Assembly: GCA_018894105.1 (NCBI GenBank)
Contig: CM032126.1
Span: 12,551,001-12,615,000, forward strand
Length of the DNA: 64,000 nucleotides
Direction of reading: 5' to 3'
Source: Jacaranda mimosifolia
Taxonomy: Eukaryota; Streptophyta; Magnoliopsida; Lamiales; Bignoniaceae
Below, one piece after another: positions 1-12,117 of the stretch (positions are counted from its first letter, which is position 1; every line of letters starts with the position of its first letter). A model generated the notes under the pieces. That model searched no databases and was not told the DNA's origin. It saw only the letters and a program-made list of their open reading frames with translations. Made by a program: the position numbers and the translations under genes.

Positions 1-210
1 CTTAAACTCAAAGTTTTTATAATAAACTTGAAGTTGAACTAAAAAATTTTGAAAGCTCAAACCTAATTTTTTTAGATGAGCTGAAACCTAAGCCTAAATT
101 TATAAACTCGACAAACTTTAACTCGTTTTTAAAAAATAAAATAAACTTGAATTTGAACCTAGAAGTTTTAAAAGCTCAACGCAAATTCAACGTATTTACA
201 CCGCCACTTT
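1..210. mobile_element. Right end of a hAT-type MITE (partial)
   Basis: This AT-rich stretch repeats words such as 'aaacttgaa' and 'agctcaa' and ends near 'gtatttacaccgcc'. That is the kind of end seen in plant hAT MITEs, whose terminal repeats resemble TAGNGGTGTAAA. The left end lies outside the window, so neither the partner repeat nor an 8-bp duplication can be tested. A comparable element is complete near 40.6-41.0 kb. Confidence 0.4.
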
Positions 211-619
211 AAATGATGGCAATTTGTACTTTATCTTTTGATACCTTTTTTTCTTTCTCTTCACCAAAATCTAAAGTCGAAACATGGTATAAAAGTCCGG
301 ATCTTCTAAATCTTTACATTAATGAACATATGTGATAACCAGACACATGTTGCAAACACATACAATGTAAATCCAAACCCTTTTATCCAATTTCTCTTCT
401 TCCCCATAACTTTGAACGTAAATATGCAAAAGTTTACCAGAGATCAGAATGATCATTTTTGCATAGAATTTGGTGCAAATTAGCTGCTATCGTCAATCTT
501 TGACAGAGAGAGCTTGTCTGGAGAAGAGTTTACAATATACATAGCAGAGAAATTGATCCCCTTGCAAGCCATACTTCCATTTTCAAATACTAATAACATG
601 CAGAAACCAGTTTCAACAC
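211..619. other. Intergenic and 3' UTR side of the IAA-amino acid hydrolase gene
   Basis: No coding region is visible. The part adjoining 619 must include the 3' UTR of the minus-strand hydrolase gene. I could not fix a poly(A) signal. Confidence 0.4.
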
Positions 620-3600
620 TTACAGTTCATCATGAGAGCTCCCCTTTTGTGCTGTAATGGGAGAATGATATTCAAGAAGATATGTTGCAGCCAATGATGC
701 ATGTAAAGCAGCACCATAAGGAAGTACATCTTCATTTACCTTATAGAATGGGGAATGTCCAGATTCAAGCCGTCCCTCAGTCTCATTAACCATCCCAAGA
801 TAACAGAAGTATCCCCGGATTGCTTCTGTGAAAAATGAGAAGTCTTCGCTTCCCATCAGTGGCTGGATCTCTTTGATGTTCTTGGGCCCAAGCATACACC
901 TGGCTATTTTCTGGAAGTGTTTGTGCAAGTCTTTGTCATTTATTGTTACTGGGTAGAAAGGCTTCTCATTTGCGAAGAAGTTCAAACTCGCATTGCACCT
1001 TTGCACATCTGCTTGTAGGGTGACAACCTGTGGATTTCATTTCAGGACAATCAACCTCCAGAATTATTTAGCATATAAAGACAAACGTCAGTAGTTTGTT
1101 GTTATCACTAATGATCCTGTATGAGAAGCATAAAAATCGGACATCTCTAACATTATGTTTGGTTTAAGGATTTTGGTGAGGAAACCAGAAGAAAATGCTC
1201 AGGATAGCATTTTTCATTGTTTGGGAGTCAGTCTGACAAACTCCCAAATTAATGACGCTTAAATGTTTACCTCTTCAATACGATGTTTGAGTTGCATAAA
1301 ACTTTCTTTGGAAAATGCCCTGAAGGTTCCACCGATTGTAACAGAATCAGGGATGACATTAAATGCATGGCCGCCTTGGAATTTAGCAACAGTGACTACC
1401 TGCCAGATCATTTCTTGTAAGGAAGTGCTTCAGATATTATTACAAGAAACAGAATTCCATAAAATTGGGTAAATAACCAATGGAATTTAGAAATCAGAAT
1501 AATCTAAGAAATCTCTTATCAAGCTAAGTAATAAGTTATTTTCACATGTAAAAGCTTAGACCATCACATGAGAAATTTATATATTTAATGTGTCTTAACA
1601 TTTCTCCTCAACAAGTAGGTAGCAGTGTTCTTAAGCAGGGCAAGCACAAGAGCTACTTTCTCATAAACGGGTGGTTGTGAGGTTCAGGTTCAAGCTCAGT
1701 TCGCTCAGAGTTGATAATTCATATGAATGATCACCTCTTCTAGAAGCTAAAGCTATTAGGAGATGAGATTTAATATTTAATATCACGAAGGAAATAAGCA
1801 GAGAGCCAGAGACTTCATTTTCAATAGAAAGAGAAGAAGAAAAGGAGGGTTGGGATGGGTGATTTGGAGGAACCACTTGATACCATGAGAAATCATTTTC
1901 TTTTTTCAAAAGAACCAACATGAACAATGTAATTGTCCTTTGAATTTCTCCAAAGAAGAATGTATCACAATTCACAAATCCAACAAAATGATTTGATTCT
2001 TGCAGCAAGACATGGTACTGTAGGAATCAGCACCGCGCAGATACTAAGTAACAATTTAACATGCTAGTTGAATATTCTTCAACCAATAAACTTTAGTGTT
2101 AATATGTGAATAGCATTAGGTGAGCACGAAAACCACCTGTGAGTCAAGAGGATCAGCTTCCCGTGAGACAAGATGCTGTAAACTAACTATAATGTTTGAA
2201 CTGGCTAAAATTGGGTCAATAGTGTGGTGTGGGATGGCTGCATGACCTCCTTTTCCACTAATTTTTGCCTCAAAGAACCCACTGCCAGCCATAATAGGAC
2301 CAGACCTGGTAGCAACTACGCCTAGAGGATAATCAGAAGAGACATGTAACCCAAAGATTGCATCAACCTTCTCTAGTATCCCAGCATCCAGCATTTTCTT
2401 TGCTCCACCGCCTCCCTCCTCTGCCGGTTGAAAAACCAAGATAACAGTACCCTAAAAATGGGAAGTTTTGATAAATAAATAAAAAATCTCCAAATTCACA
2501 AAAGAGAGATTATTGCAAAATAGTATTGTATAATTACTCCATTAAGGGAGTAAGCACGAGTCATGACAACCATCCTTGCCACGAAGGCAAGAGTCGAACA
2601 AACCATGATCTATTATAAAGATATATTGAAATTCATCGTCATAGCATAAAATTGATGGTCAGGATATATAATATGTCTTGGTCAGAGTTTCTGATAAATT
2701 TTTACCTTTGACCATCTCAGCCATGAAGAAGTGCATAACATAATCAATGCTGAAATAAGATAAAACAATATATTTTGATTTATTAGGTTAATTTGCAGAA
2801 AATAAAAAAATATATGCATTTATCATAATGGAAGTACAGGTGTTTTTACTGAATCCTTTGGTGCATACAACGATGCTTGAAACTTGCCAGAACAGGAAAC
2901 TTTAGAGGCACATATATCTCAGGGGATCAAGCCGTAATTCACAGGATATTTAACTTACCCCAGGTTGTTCAACAGATCACCTAAGTGAGCATTTATGATG
3001 GTTTAGATACATTCTGAGAAAGCAAGTTCATCATAAGTTACAAATTGTGGCCTAGTACTAAGGACACTGGAGTAGCCAACAACTTTTTGCAATAAATTAT
3101 CTTGGACTCAAATCAAAATACTGAAATATATATAAAACAATACTTTTGTAAACAAAAAAAAAATTTTAAAAAATTATTTGGAATTTTGTATAAGAGGATG
3201 TACCAGTCAAGTATATGGTACAAGTATTTCCCAAATTCATTTAGATATTAAATTTTGCTTTGAATTTCGGAATAGATATTCTTTTGTAGTAATCCTATCA
3301 AAATTCCACTTTTGACACAGAACTTTCACTCGTCTTATACTTCCACTTTGAACTCATGCCCAGTCATATGAACAAGCTGTGGTCTTATAACTGAGAACCA
3401 TTTACATCAAAATCTGTTAATATTGACTCAGTTAATCTATAACAAAATATCAGAAGACTTCTTCTATTGAAAAAAGGATGGAATAAGTCAAAGAAACTTT
3501 AGCAATGACTAGCAATCCTTAAATAAAAAAAGATTTTCCGCATTTCCCTTCTCTTTCATTCAATTAGGATATCTCAAGTGATAATTGTGTTATCTTACCA

Positions 3601-5452
3601 AGTAATTTAGGATTTATATACTTATTTTTCAGACTTCATTTTGAGCCATTTTCTAAATTAAAATTGGAAAAAGTTATTGGCCCATTGGTCCAACAGGTTT
3701 TCCAGTTCAAAAATTGGCTTGGTTCTCATATTTCTGAGTGGTTTCCCCATACCAATTATTTTATAGGTTACTGTGGAGCGGATGGACCTCTAGTTTCCAG
3801 CTAAACTGGTTCAATAGGCCCAGTCCAGTTAAGTTTTGAAAACATGGATAAGCGTCATTTAAGTTTGGCGCAATCGTAGACCATCATAAATGCTTAGTTC
3901 TTATCACACAGACTTTATGCGCTATTAGCCTTGTTAAATTTAAGATATGTCCGCCAGGACACACTAAAAGTCTGCTAGAATGGCAAGCATAATAGAGTTT
4001 ACGCCTTACAAAATGCATAGAACTCCAGTCTCCAAGCATGTGTATGAACTGTTAGATTTTGATTTTCTTTTCGGGGGGAGGGAGGGTTGGTTAAGTTGTA
4101 ATTAAAGTGTTTTTATTTCTCTATAAAGACACATATGTATATGCATATGCATATGCATTCATCCAACTGCACGCTTTCGTCTTTCCAAGAGCATGAAACT
4201 TAAAACTTTGAGGCTTCCTTGTCACTATTTCGGAACACAGACCTTAAATATGCACAAGCAAATAAACAAAATGCTAAAATCGAAGCAATAGACCATTATA
4301 AGTGAAAGCATATACTGAATATACTGCGAGGTATAAACATGTGCCTGGGGCAAAGATCTCTGGTACAGTCACCATCATATTATGTTCTCTTCATTTCTAC
4401 CTGTTTTACATCGTCAAAGACAGCTAATAAGCAAAAAACTTCTTTAGTTTGCATGTCTAGCAATAATATCTACATTGTCTTGACTATTCCATAATCAACA
4501 TTGATATTCGGAGAAGCAATACTTGCTTATCAAGAGAAAACTATATATGAACAAGCCCATATGTTTCCCAAACACTGACTAAAATAGCCATATTAGAAAA
4601 GCAACTTTTATTAATTGACTACAAGTCTTAGTTTAGTACTTTATTATGCAATACATAACATTCCAAATTGGTCAAAACACTGTTGCATTAATGTTGTAGT
4701 TACTCAATCGACAACAAAAAAAGACCATAAAACCAAAAATTGCTTAAGGCCGGGGAAGAAATTAACCTCCAAATCACTGCAATGCTCTTGAAGCATCTTT
4801 GCAGCACCAAGAAGCATAGCAACATGTGCATCATGTCCACAAGCATGCATCTTTCCAGGAAATTTACTTTTATGCTCCCATTCCACAGCTTCCTAATCAA
4901 ATCTAAATTTTTAGTTTTACAAATCATTCAAAATCAATTACCAGAGAAAAATCCACCACAACCAAATTTTAAATGCCAAAGACAAAATGACGCTAAATCT
5001 TAGACAAGAACCAAAAATTCATGCAAGAAAAGAACAAAAGAATTAACAACACATTCATATAAAGAAAATTTCTTCTTTATTCACAAAACCTGCATGGCTA
5101 GGGCGTCCATATCCGCTCTGATGGCAACAAATGGTGGATTTCCAGTGCCAATATAACCAACAACTCCAGTAACTGCAATTGGATACTTATAGGGGATGCC
5201 CATTTTGTCAAGCTCATTTCTGATGAGCCTACTGGTCTCAAATTCCTCAAACCCAAGTTCTGGGTTTTCATGGAGAGTCCTCCTGATTTTCAACATATAG
5301 TCAAAAAGCTCTCGCCTTTTGGCCAAATTCAAGAAATTTGATGGGATCTCAGCCAACCCTTGTTTGCTCAGAAAAGGGTCTGACAAAGTAGGCTGTGATG
5401 TTAACAATATGCAGAGATTGAATAGCAAAGGAGTCCATGGGAAGGAACTCAT
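620..5452 (-). CDS. IAA-amino acid hydrolase ILR1-like (M20D amidohydrolase)
   Basis: The product is predicted to release free auxin from IAA-amino acid conjugates, probably in the ER. Coding exons on the minus strand are 5452-5090, 4892-4767, 2451-2137, 1399-1271 and 1027-620. All junctions are GT-AG and phase 0, giving 446 aa, normal for the ILR1/ILL family. Residues 1-24 look like a signal peptide and the C-terminus is HDEL, an ER-retrieval signal. The M20D metal ligands are present: C139 and H141 in HACGHDAH, E175 in [10 protein letters not shown]199 in FGLH, and H402 in ESGHSPFY. The family motif GSEDFSFF is intact. Intron 2 (2452-4766) is long, about 2.3 kb. I chose the ATG at 5452 because it starts directly at the signal peptide; an in-frame ATG at 5587 would add 45 residues. 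HDEL suggests the IAR3/ILL clade, but I cannot choose a paralogue. No inactivating change is seen. Confidence 0.93.
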
Positions 5453-5639
5453 GATTTGCTCCCGTAGAGGTGACTTTTGAGTATCGCTGACTGTAAAGGA
5501 GTCCGTTAAGTGTGGCGGAATCTTGTACGGATTCCGGTGTAAGAGCGAACGAGTTCGGCTTTTGGGGGAAAATTTTGTAAAAGGCATATAACCTCTTCAC
5601 ATTATCAAAAAGGAAATTACATTTAGTTCAGTTTATCTC

Positions 5640-5645
5640 TATAAC

Positions 5646-5683
<38 letters not shown>

Positions 5684-5695
5684 ATATATTAAGAA
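5640..5695. repeat. Compound (TA)n(TG)n microsatellite
   Basis: A run of TA dinucleotides changes into TG and back to TA. It lies about 190 bp upstream of the hydrolase start, probably in the promoter or 5' UTR. Such tracts are usually length-polymorphic. Confidence 0.9.
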
Positions 5696-5724
5696 GAAAG
5701 ACACTACTTTAGTGTCCACAGTTT

Positions 5725-5796
5725 TTTTTGTTTGATTAATTGTATAAATTGCTCTTTCATCTATTTAAAATTAAAATATCCAATTCAATTTAAAGA
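5725..5796. repeat. Non-coding repeat unit, copy 1, left part
   Basis: This matches the beginnings of the units at 13347 and 14165 (shared phrases around 'aattcaatttaaagaataaaataa'). Copy 1 is interrupted here by the Mutator-like element and resumes after 12801, which gives independent support for the insertion boundaries. Confidence 0.7.
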
Positions 5797-5805
5797 ATAA
5801 AATAA

Positions 5806-5925
5806 CGGTTAATAGAAAAAAATTCATAATCTTACTTTCATTTTAATGATCAGTCCCCATTTAAATTTTTACATACTAAACTCCCTACTTTTTCACAAAA
5901 CTTAGAAATCACTCCCAATATCTTT
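5806..5925. repeat. MULE left terminal inverted repeat
   Basis: Its reverse complement matches the right end of the element, best between the block 'gatcagtccccattt' and 'gagtgat'. The outermost 30 bases or so are poorly conserved between the two ends. Confidence 0.75.
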
Positions 5926-6439
5926 TAGAAAGACACATATATCCTTGTAGTTAGAGAAAACAACAAAAATACCTGAGAAATATTTTTTTCTCTTCAAGAA
6001 GAATGCTTTCATTTTTTTTTTCCTGAAATCAACGACTTCTCCAAGCGGCCAAACAAAAGGGCGTGAAATCGTTCCTCTGCCATTGACGCGAGAAAAAAAA
6101 AAAAAAAGGGACACCAAAATTTCTGCCATTTTTTCTGTGACAATGGAAGGAGAAACAGTGGCAACAAGAAGCGAAATACAAAAAGAAGTGATAAAAAGAA
6201 ACAAATGTATGTTTTCTGCATTTACAGTTTTAAATGTCTGTGATTTTTCAGTGTTATACTTATTTCTTGTCTATTTTCTCATATTTAGGGTTTTTATTCC
6301 CTATTTAGTTGTTAAACACTTGAACCCAATTGATATATATAATTTTATTTGTGAGATGGGAAGTTTTTGATTTGTACTTAAAAGGCATGAAAGTTGTACT
6401 TCACTTTTTTGAGGTTTATATTTTTTTTTACCTGAAATT

Positions 6440-6800
6440 ATACAGTGAAATTATCTGAAAGTGGTAGTATATTATTTGTGGTACAAAACATCCAAGCTTG
6501 CAGTACACATTAAGCAAAAGTGTAGTATATAATCTGTGTAACTGTAGTACATTTTAAAAGCATTTGTAATACAAAATATTCAAAGCTGTAGATTAAATGA
6601 AATTATAGTATATAATTTGTGTGCATGCAGTACATTTTAGAAGCATCTATAGTACAAAAGCATTCAAGCATGCAGTATACATTAACTGAAAATGTAGTAT
6701 ACAATTTGTGTGTCTGTAGTACATTTTAGAAGCAACTGTAGTACAAAATATTTAAGCCTGTAGTATACATTAAATGAAAGTATAATATATAATCTGTGTA
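6440..6800. repeat. Tandem array A, part 1 (period about 87 bp)
   Basis: Degenerate units contain 'gtagtacaaaa', 'attcaagc', 'gtatataatctgtgta' and 'gcagtacattttagaag'. The 'attcaagc' anchor recurs near 6490, 6580, 6661 and 6750. The array is interrupted at about 6800 and resumes at about 7495. Confidence 0.85.
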
Positions 6801-7495
6801 AAGAGGAGCTAAATTCATCCGGTGCAAAAAGAGATCAGAGTTGAGTTGGGGCACCGCATACACTTCGAGTCCTTATGTATATGTTGAAGAGGACGTCAAC
6901 GGATCGAGTGGGGGAGAATGTCATGGGTCGCTCATTGGAGAAGAATGACGACCTTGATTTCAAGGGGCATTAGGAGCGACAAGGCGTTGTCGGCTCACTC
7001 GGTAAGGCGAAAAAATCCCATGAGCAGAGACTCTTACGAGGTGCGGTTTGAAAAACTGCTTTACTGGCATATTCCTTAAGTTATGAGGATGCTTCCCACC
7101 AAGTTTGAAGTCATTCCGTGTCCGTTTGGGCACCGAACATTGAGGGCGACCTGGAGTGGTCTTACTGTACGCAGGTAGTGCAAAGATGCATTAGAGTGGC
7201 TTGGAAAAGGAATTTTGTGAAACTGTTTCAGTGGGGTGTTCCTTGAGGTGTTGTGAACGTTCCCACCAAGTTTCACCAGTAGACGGTTCCGTTTGGATAG
7301 GAAACGGCGAAAATCTTTAGAATGCGGCAGTGCAGTGGCAATTCTGTAATTCCAGATTATTGCGAGGGAAATTACTGTTCCATGGAGAATCGGACGGGGC
7401 TGGAACTTTGTGGAGTTAATGTATAAGTCGAGATCTATCCAATGGTTCAAGCGGCAAGTGATTTGGACGCCGGGAGAGAAAGTTGCGAAAATATA
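6800..7495 (+). mobile_element. Foreign insert in array A, probably the 3' part of an LTR retroelement
   Basis: This stretch is more GC-rich than its surroundings and lacks the array motifs, while array A lies on both sides. Near 6909 it contains 'gtgggggagaatgt', the usual form of a plant Ty3/gypsy polypurine tract followed by an LTR beginning with TG. Two related blocks, 'cccaccaagttt' near 7100 and 7262, suggest an internal duplication. No clear target duplication was found. The long minus-strand reading frame across 7076-7510 resembles no protein I know and is not called. Confidence 0.45.
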
Positions 7496-8035
7496 GTACA
7501 AAACATTCAAGCCTATAGATTAAATGAAATTATAGTATATAATCTGTGTATATGTAATTTATTTTATAAGCATCTATAGTACAAAAACATTCAAGCGTGC
7601 AGTAAGCATTACTGAAAATATAGTATATAATCTGTGTATCTATAATACAGATTAGAAGCAACTGTAGTACAAAATATTTAAGCCTGCAGTATACATTAAA
7701 TGAAAGTATAGTATATAATCTGTGTAACCGCAGTACATTTTAGAAGCAAATATTGTATAAACATTTATGCTTGCAGTACACATCAGGCAAAAGTGTAGCA
7801 TATAATCTATGTAACTGCAATATATTTTAGAAGCATTTGTAGTACAAAACATTCAAGCATGTAGATTAAATTAAATTATAATTTAATATTTGTATATATG
7901 CAGTACATTTTAGAAGTATCTGTAGTACAAAAACATTCAGGCATGTAGTATACATTAACTAAAAATATGGTATATAACCTGTGTATCTATAGTATATTTT
8001 AGAAGGAATTGTAGTACAAAACATTTAAGCATGTA
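7495..8035. repeat. Tandem array A, part 2 (period about 87 bp)
   Basis: The same unit as 6440-6800, with the 'tacaaaacattcaagc' and 'atataatctgtgta' words recurring. No open frame of interest. Confidence 0.85.
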
Positions 8036-8164
8036 GGGTTTGATTCATACTTTGTATGTACATACATATGTAAATTGAAGTATACTTTGTTTATAATATT
8101 ATTTTGTATGTAAGTATAATTTTCCATCAAGTATTTATAATATTTTGATTTCAATACAATATGA

Positions 8165-9475
8165 GAGAAATTAAATACAAATGTAGAACGAACAAAGTAT
8201 AAATGGTGTTATGTTGAAGTACACTTCAATTCAATTGACATCGAGCGGTGAATTTGAGTACAATATGATGAAAATGAAGTACAAATATAGAAAAAATAAA
8301 GTATAAATGGTGTTATGTTGAAGTACACTTCAATTCAATTGGCATCGAGCAGTGAATTTGAGTACAATATGATGGAAATGAAGTACAAATATAGAAAAAA
8401 TAAAGTATAAATGGTGTTATGTTGAAGTACACTTCAATTAAATTGAAATTAGGTAGTGAATTTAAGTACAATATGATGGAAATGAAGTATAAATATGGAA
8501 CAAATAAAGTATAAATGGTGTTATATTAAAATACAGTTCAATTAAATTGAAATCGAGTAGTGAATTTGAGTACAATATGAGGAAAATGAAGTACAAACGT
8601 AGAATAAACAAAGTATAAATATTGTTATGTTGAAGTACAGTTCAATTAAATTGAAATTGGACAGTGAATTTGAGTATAATATGATGGAAATGAAGTACAA
8701 ACGTAGAACAAACAAAGTATAAATAGTGTTATGTTGAAGTACACTTCAATTAAATTGAAGTTGGACAGTGAATTTGAGTACAATATGATGTAAATGAAGT
8801 ACAAATGTAGAACAAACAAAATATAAATAGTGTTATGTTGAAGTACACTTCAACTAAATTGAAATCGAATAGTGAATTTGAGTACAATATGATAGAAATG
8901 AAGTACAAATATGGAACAAATAAAGTATAAATGGTGTTATGTTGAAGTACACTTCAATTAAATTGAAATCGGGCAGTGAATTTGAGTATAATATGATGGA
9001 AATGAAGTACAAGCATAGAACAAACAAAGTATAAATAGTGTTATGTTGAAGTACACTTCAATTAAATTGAAGTTGGACAGTGAATTTGAGTACAATATGA
9101 TGTAAATGAAGTACAAACGTAGAACAAACAAAATATAAATTGTGTTATGTTGAAGTACACTTCAACTAAATTGAAATCGAACAGTGAATTTGAGTACAAT
9201 ATGATAGAAATGAAGTACAAATATGGAACAAACAAAGTATAAATGGTGTTATGTTGAAGTACACTTCAATTAAATTGAAATCTGGCAGTGAATTTGAGTA
9301 CAATATGATGAAAATAAAGTTCAAATATAGAACAAATAAAGTATAAATTGTGTTATGTTAAAGTACACTTCAATTCAATTGAAACCGGATAGTGAATTTG
9401 AGTACAATATGATGAAAATGTAGTACAAATGTAGAACAAACAAAGTATAAATGGTGTTATGTGAAGTACACTTAT
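8165..9475. repeat. Tandem array B (period 104 bp, about 12.5 copies)
   Basis: The phrase 'ggtgttatgttgaagtac' recurs with an exact 104-bp spacing at 8205, 8309, 8413 and 8517, then slightly degenerately to about 9475. Every unit has 'gagtacaatatgat', 'gaagtacaaa' and 'aaagtataaat'. The conserved period implies relatively recent amplification compared with array A. Confidence 0.92.
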
Positions 9476-9824
9476 TGCAATTGAATAATTAGTCTCCAAT
9501 AATTGTAGTGATAGTCAAGTACAATATTTTGAGATTATCGGATCAGATGAAGTACATATTTGTACGGCTTATAGGGTGGATATTATTGTCAAATGCTCAT
9601 TTGTTTACATCTTTGAAAGCATAACTATTCTTTACATTACTGCGATTGATAATATTTATTCGTTGAACATTAGTAGTTAACACTTTAAAACTTTAATATT
9701 ATTTTATTCATCTAATAAATATTACACACATTTTTAGAGTTTGGTTATGAATTACTGAGACTTAAAAAGCAAATCATGGAACAAATTTCAATTCAACAAT
9801 ATTAGTAAAAATATTAAGAAATGT
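9476..9824. other. Spacer between arrays B and C
   Basis: AT-rich sequence with isolated 'gtaca' words but no tandem order, no recognisable protein and no inverted repeat that I can see. Confidence 0.4.
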
Positions 9825-10390
9825 AGTACTTAATGGCTGAAATGAAATACAAATGTCGTGAAATCAAGTATAAATCTTTCAGATTGAGGTACAAAAGCGC
9901 TGATATCTTGGACAACATCCATTTGCTAACTTCCATGCTAAACAAGTACATTATTGCCAAAAAAAGTACAAATGTCATGAAATCAAGTACAATTCTACCA
10001 AATTGGGGTACAAAAAAACTGATATCTCGGACAACATGCAAAAATGCCAATTTCACGCTAAATCAAATACATAATTGCCGAAATGAAGTACAATTGTCAT
10101 GAAATCAAGTATAATTCTCCCAGATTATGGTGCAAAATAACTGATATCTCCGACAACATACAAAAATGCCAAATTCACGCTAAATCAAATACATAATTGT
10201 CAAAATAAAGTATAATTGTCATGACACCAAGTATAGTTCTCTCAGATTTGGGTACAAAATAACTGATATCTCGGATAATATACAAAATTGCCAATTTCAC
10301 GCTAAATCAAGTACATGATTACCGAAATAAAGTACAAATGTCATGAAATCAAGTATAAATATCCTAGATTAAGGTACAAAATTTAGCTAG
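9825..10390. repeat. Tandem array C (period about 122 bp, about 5 copies)
   Basis: Units contain 'agtacaaatgtcatgaaatcaag', 'aactgatatctcggacaac' and 'ttcacgctaaatcaa'. The 'aaatgtc' anchor lies at 9851, 9970, 10092, 10214 and 10336. The array stops exactly where the transposase C-terminal fragment begins. Confidence 0.9.
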
Positions 10391-10394
10391 ATTA

Positions 10395-10660
10395 CTAATT
10401 TTTGCAGGTTCGACGATTATGCCCTGTTCTACCACACCTTTTACACTTAATTACACGTTTCTCAATTTGTGATAGAATCCTCTGTGTCCTTCTATGCCCA
10501 GGTTGAGATCGGCAATCAGGTGCATTAATGCCGCCATCATCATCTAGAGGGAACATATGCATATCATACGTAGGAATAGTATTTATCACTGGTTGGTATA
10601 CTTGTTGATACATCTCAACTCGGTAATATTGATCGGTAAAGTCATACGATGAAGTGACTT
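10395..10660 (-). pseudogene. MURA-type transposase C-terminal fragment (CCHC zinc knuckle)
   Basis: The minus-strand frame ends with a CX2CX4HX4C zinc knuckle (CKRCGRTGHNRRTC), preceded by a Pro/Arg-rich stretch ending RRTQRILSQIEK. This order is the usual C-terminus of plant Mutator transposases. It is only about 60-85 residues of a protein that normally exceeds 600; the DDE core and SWIM finger are absent. The stop codon at 10395 is intact. Arrays C and D lie directly on either side. A host CCHC protein is possible but less likely inside an element with MULE ends. Confidence 0.7.
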
Positions 10661-12115
10661 TGACTCGAGAGTACAAGTTTTGATAAAATAAAGTAAAATT
10701 TTGGAACACTTGAAGTATAGAACTTCAATGAATATAGTATAAGTTTAGATAAAATGATGTATAAAATGAAGTATAATTTCAAAAAACAGAAATACAATTT
10801 TTGATAAAGTGAAGTACAATTTCAGAACACCTGAAGTATAAAACCTTAACAATTGCAACACAATTTTTTAATAATCCATTAGTAGAATACTTGAAACTTA
10901 ATAGATTTAGATAACTGAAGTACAAGTTCGGAACAGTTGAAGTATAGAACTTCAATGAATAGAGTACATGTTTAGGTAAAATGATGTATAATTTTAAAAA
11001 ATAAAAGTACAATTTTAGATAAAGTGAAGTACAATTTCAGAACACCTGAAGTATAAAACCTTAGTAATTGCGGTACAATTTTTGGATAATTCATTAGTAG
11101 AACACTTGAAACTTAAATAATAGATTCAAATAACTGAAGTATAAGTTTAAATAAAATAAAGTACAATTTTGAAACACTTGAAGTATAGAACTTCAATGAA
11201 TAGAGTACATGTTTATGTAAAATGAAGTATAATTTCAAAAAATAGAAGTACAATTTTATATAAAAAGAAGTACAATTTTAGAACACTTGAAGTATAAATC
11301 ATTAGCAATTGCAATACGATTTTGGATAATCCATTAGTAGAACACTTGAAGTATAAAACTTAAATAATAGATTCAGATAATTGAAGTACAAGTTTAGATA
11401 AAATGAAGTACAATTTCAGAACACTTGAAGTATAGAACTTCAATGAATAGAGTACATGATTAGGTAAAACAATGTATGAAATGAAGTATAATTTCAAAAA
11501 ATAGAAGTACAATTTTAGATAAAGTGAAATACAATTTAAACACTTGAAGTATAAAACTTTAGCAATTCTAGTACAATTTTTGGATAATCCATTAGTAAAA
11601 CACTTTAAACTTAAATAATAGATTCAAATAACTAAAGTATAAGTTTAGATAAAATGAAGTACAATTTCAAAACACTTGAAGTATAGAACTTCAATGAATA
11701 AAGTACAGGTTTAGATAAAATGAAGTACAAAAGAAAGTATAATTTCAGAAAATAAAAGTACAATTTTAGATAAAGTGAAGTACAATTTCAGAACGCTTGA
11801 AGTATAAAGCCCTAGCAACTGCAGTATATTTTGGTTAATTGATAAATATAACACTTAAAGTATATAACTTCAATAAATATAGTACAATCTTTGATAAAAT
11901 GAAGTATAATTTCAGAAAATCAAAAGAATAATTTTATATAGAAGACGTATAGTTTATGAACACTTCAAGTATAAACTACTAGAAGTTGCAGTACAATTTT
12001 GGATAACCCATTAATAGAACACTTGAAGTATAAAACTTACATAATAGAGTATAATTTCAGAACACTTCAAGTACAAAACTTTACAAACTGCAGTACAATT
12101 TAGATTTTGTAGAAG
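10640..12115. repeat. Tandem array D (period about 227-252 bp, about 5-6 copies)
   Basis: The anchor 'aacttcaatg' recurs at 10721, 10948, 11189, 11436 and 11688. Units also contain 'gaagtacaatttcagaacacttgaagtata' style words, broken up by 'gataatccattagtagaacac'. Each large unit is built from smaller AAGTACAA/AAGTATAA blocks every 20-40 bases, so the array has a nested periodicity. Confidence 0.88.
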
Positions 12116-12117
12116 TA

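Noticed and set aside
5902..6370. Overlapping frames inside the MULE left arm
   Set aside because: Poly(A)/poly(T) runs keep the frames open; there is no recognisable motif.
7076..7510. A 144-residue minus-strand reading frame as a gene
   Set aside because: It lies in the LTR-like insert, has an odd composition and resembles nothing; it is best read as the antisense of non-coding sequence.
10395..10709. A host zinc-knuckle protein gene
   Set aside because: The upstream part of the frame runs into array D, and the position inside a MULE with a second MURA-like fragment favours a transposase remnant.
6440..12115. CRISPR-like arrays of repeats
   Set aside because: Units are long, adjacent and degenerate along their whole length; there are no unique spacers and the context is a plant transposon.
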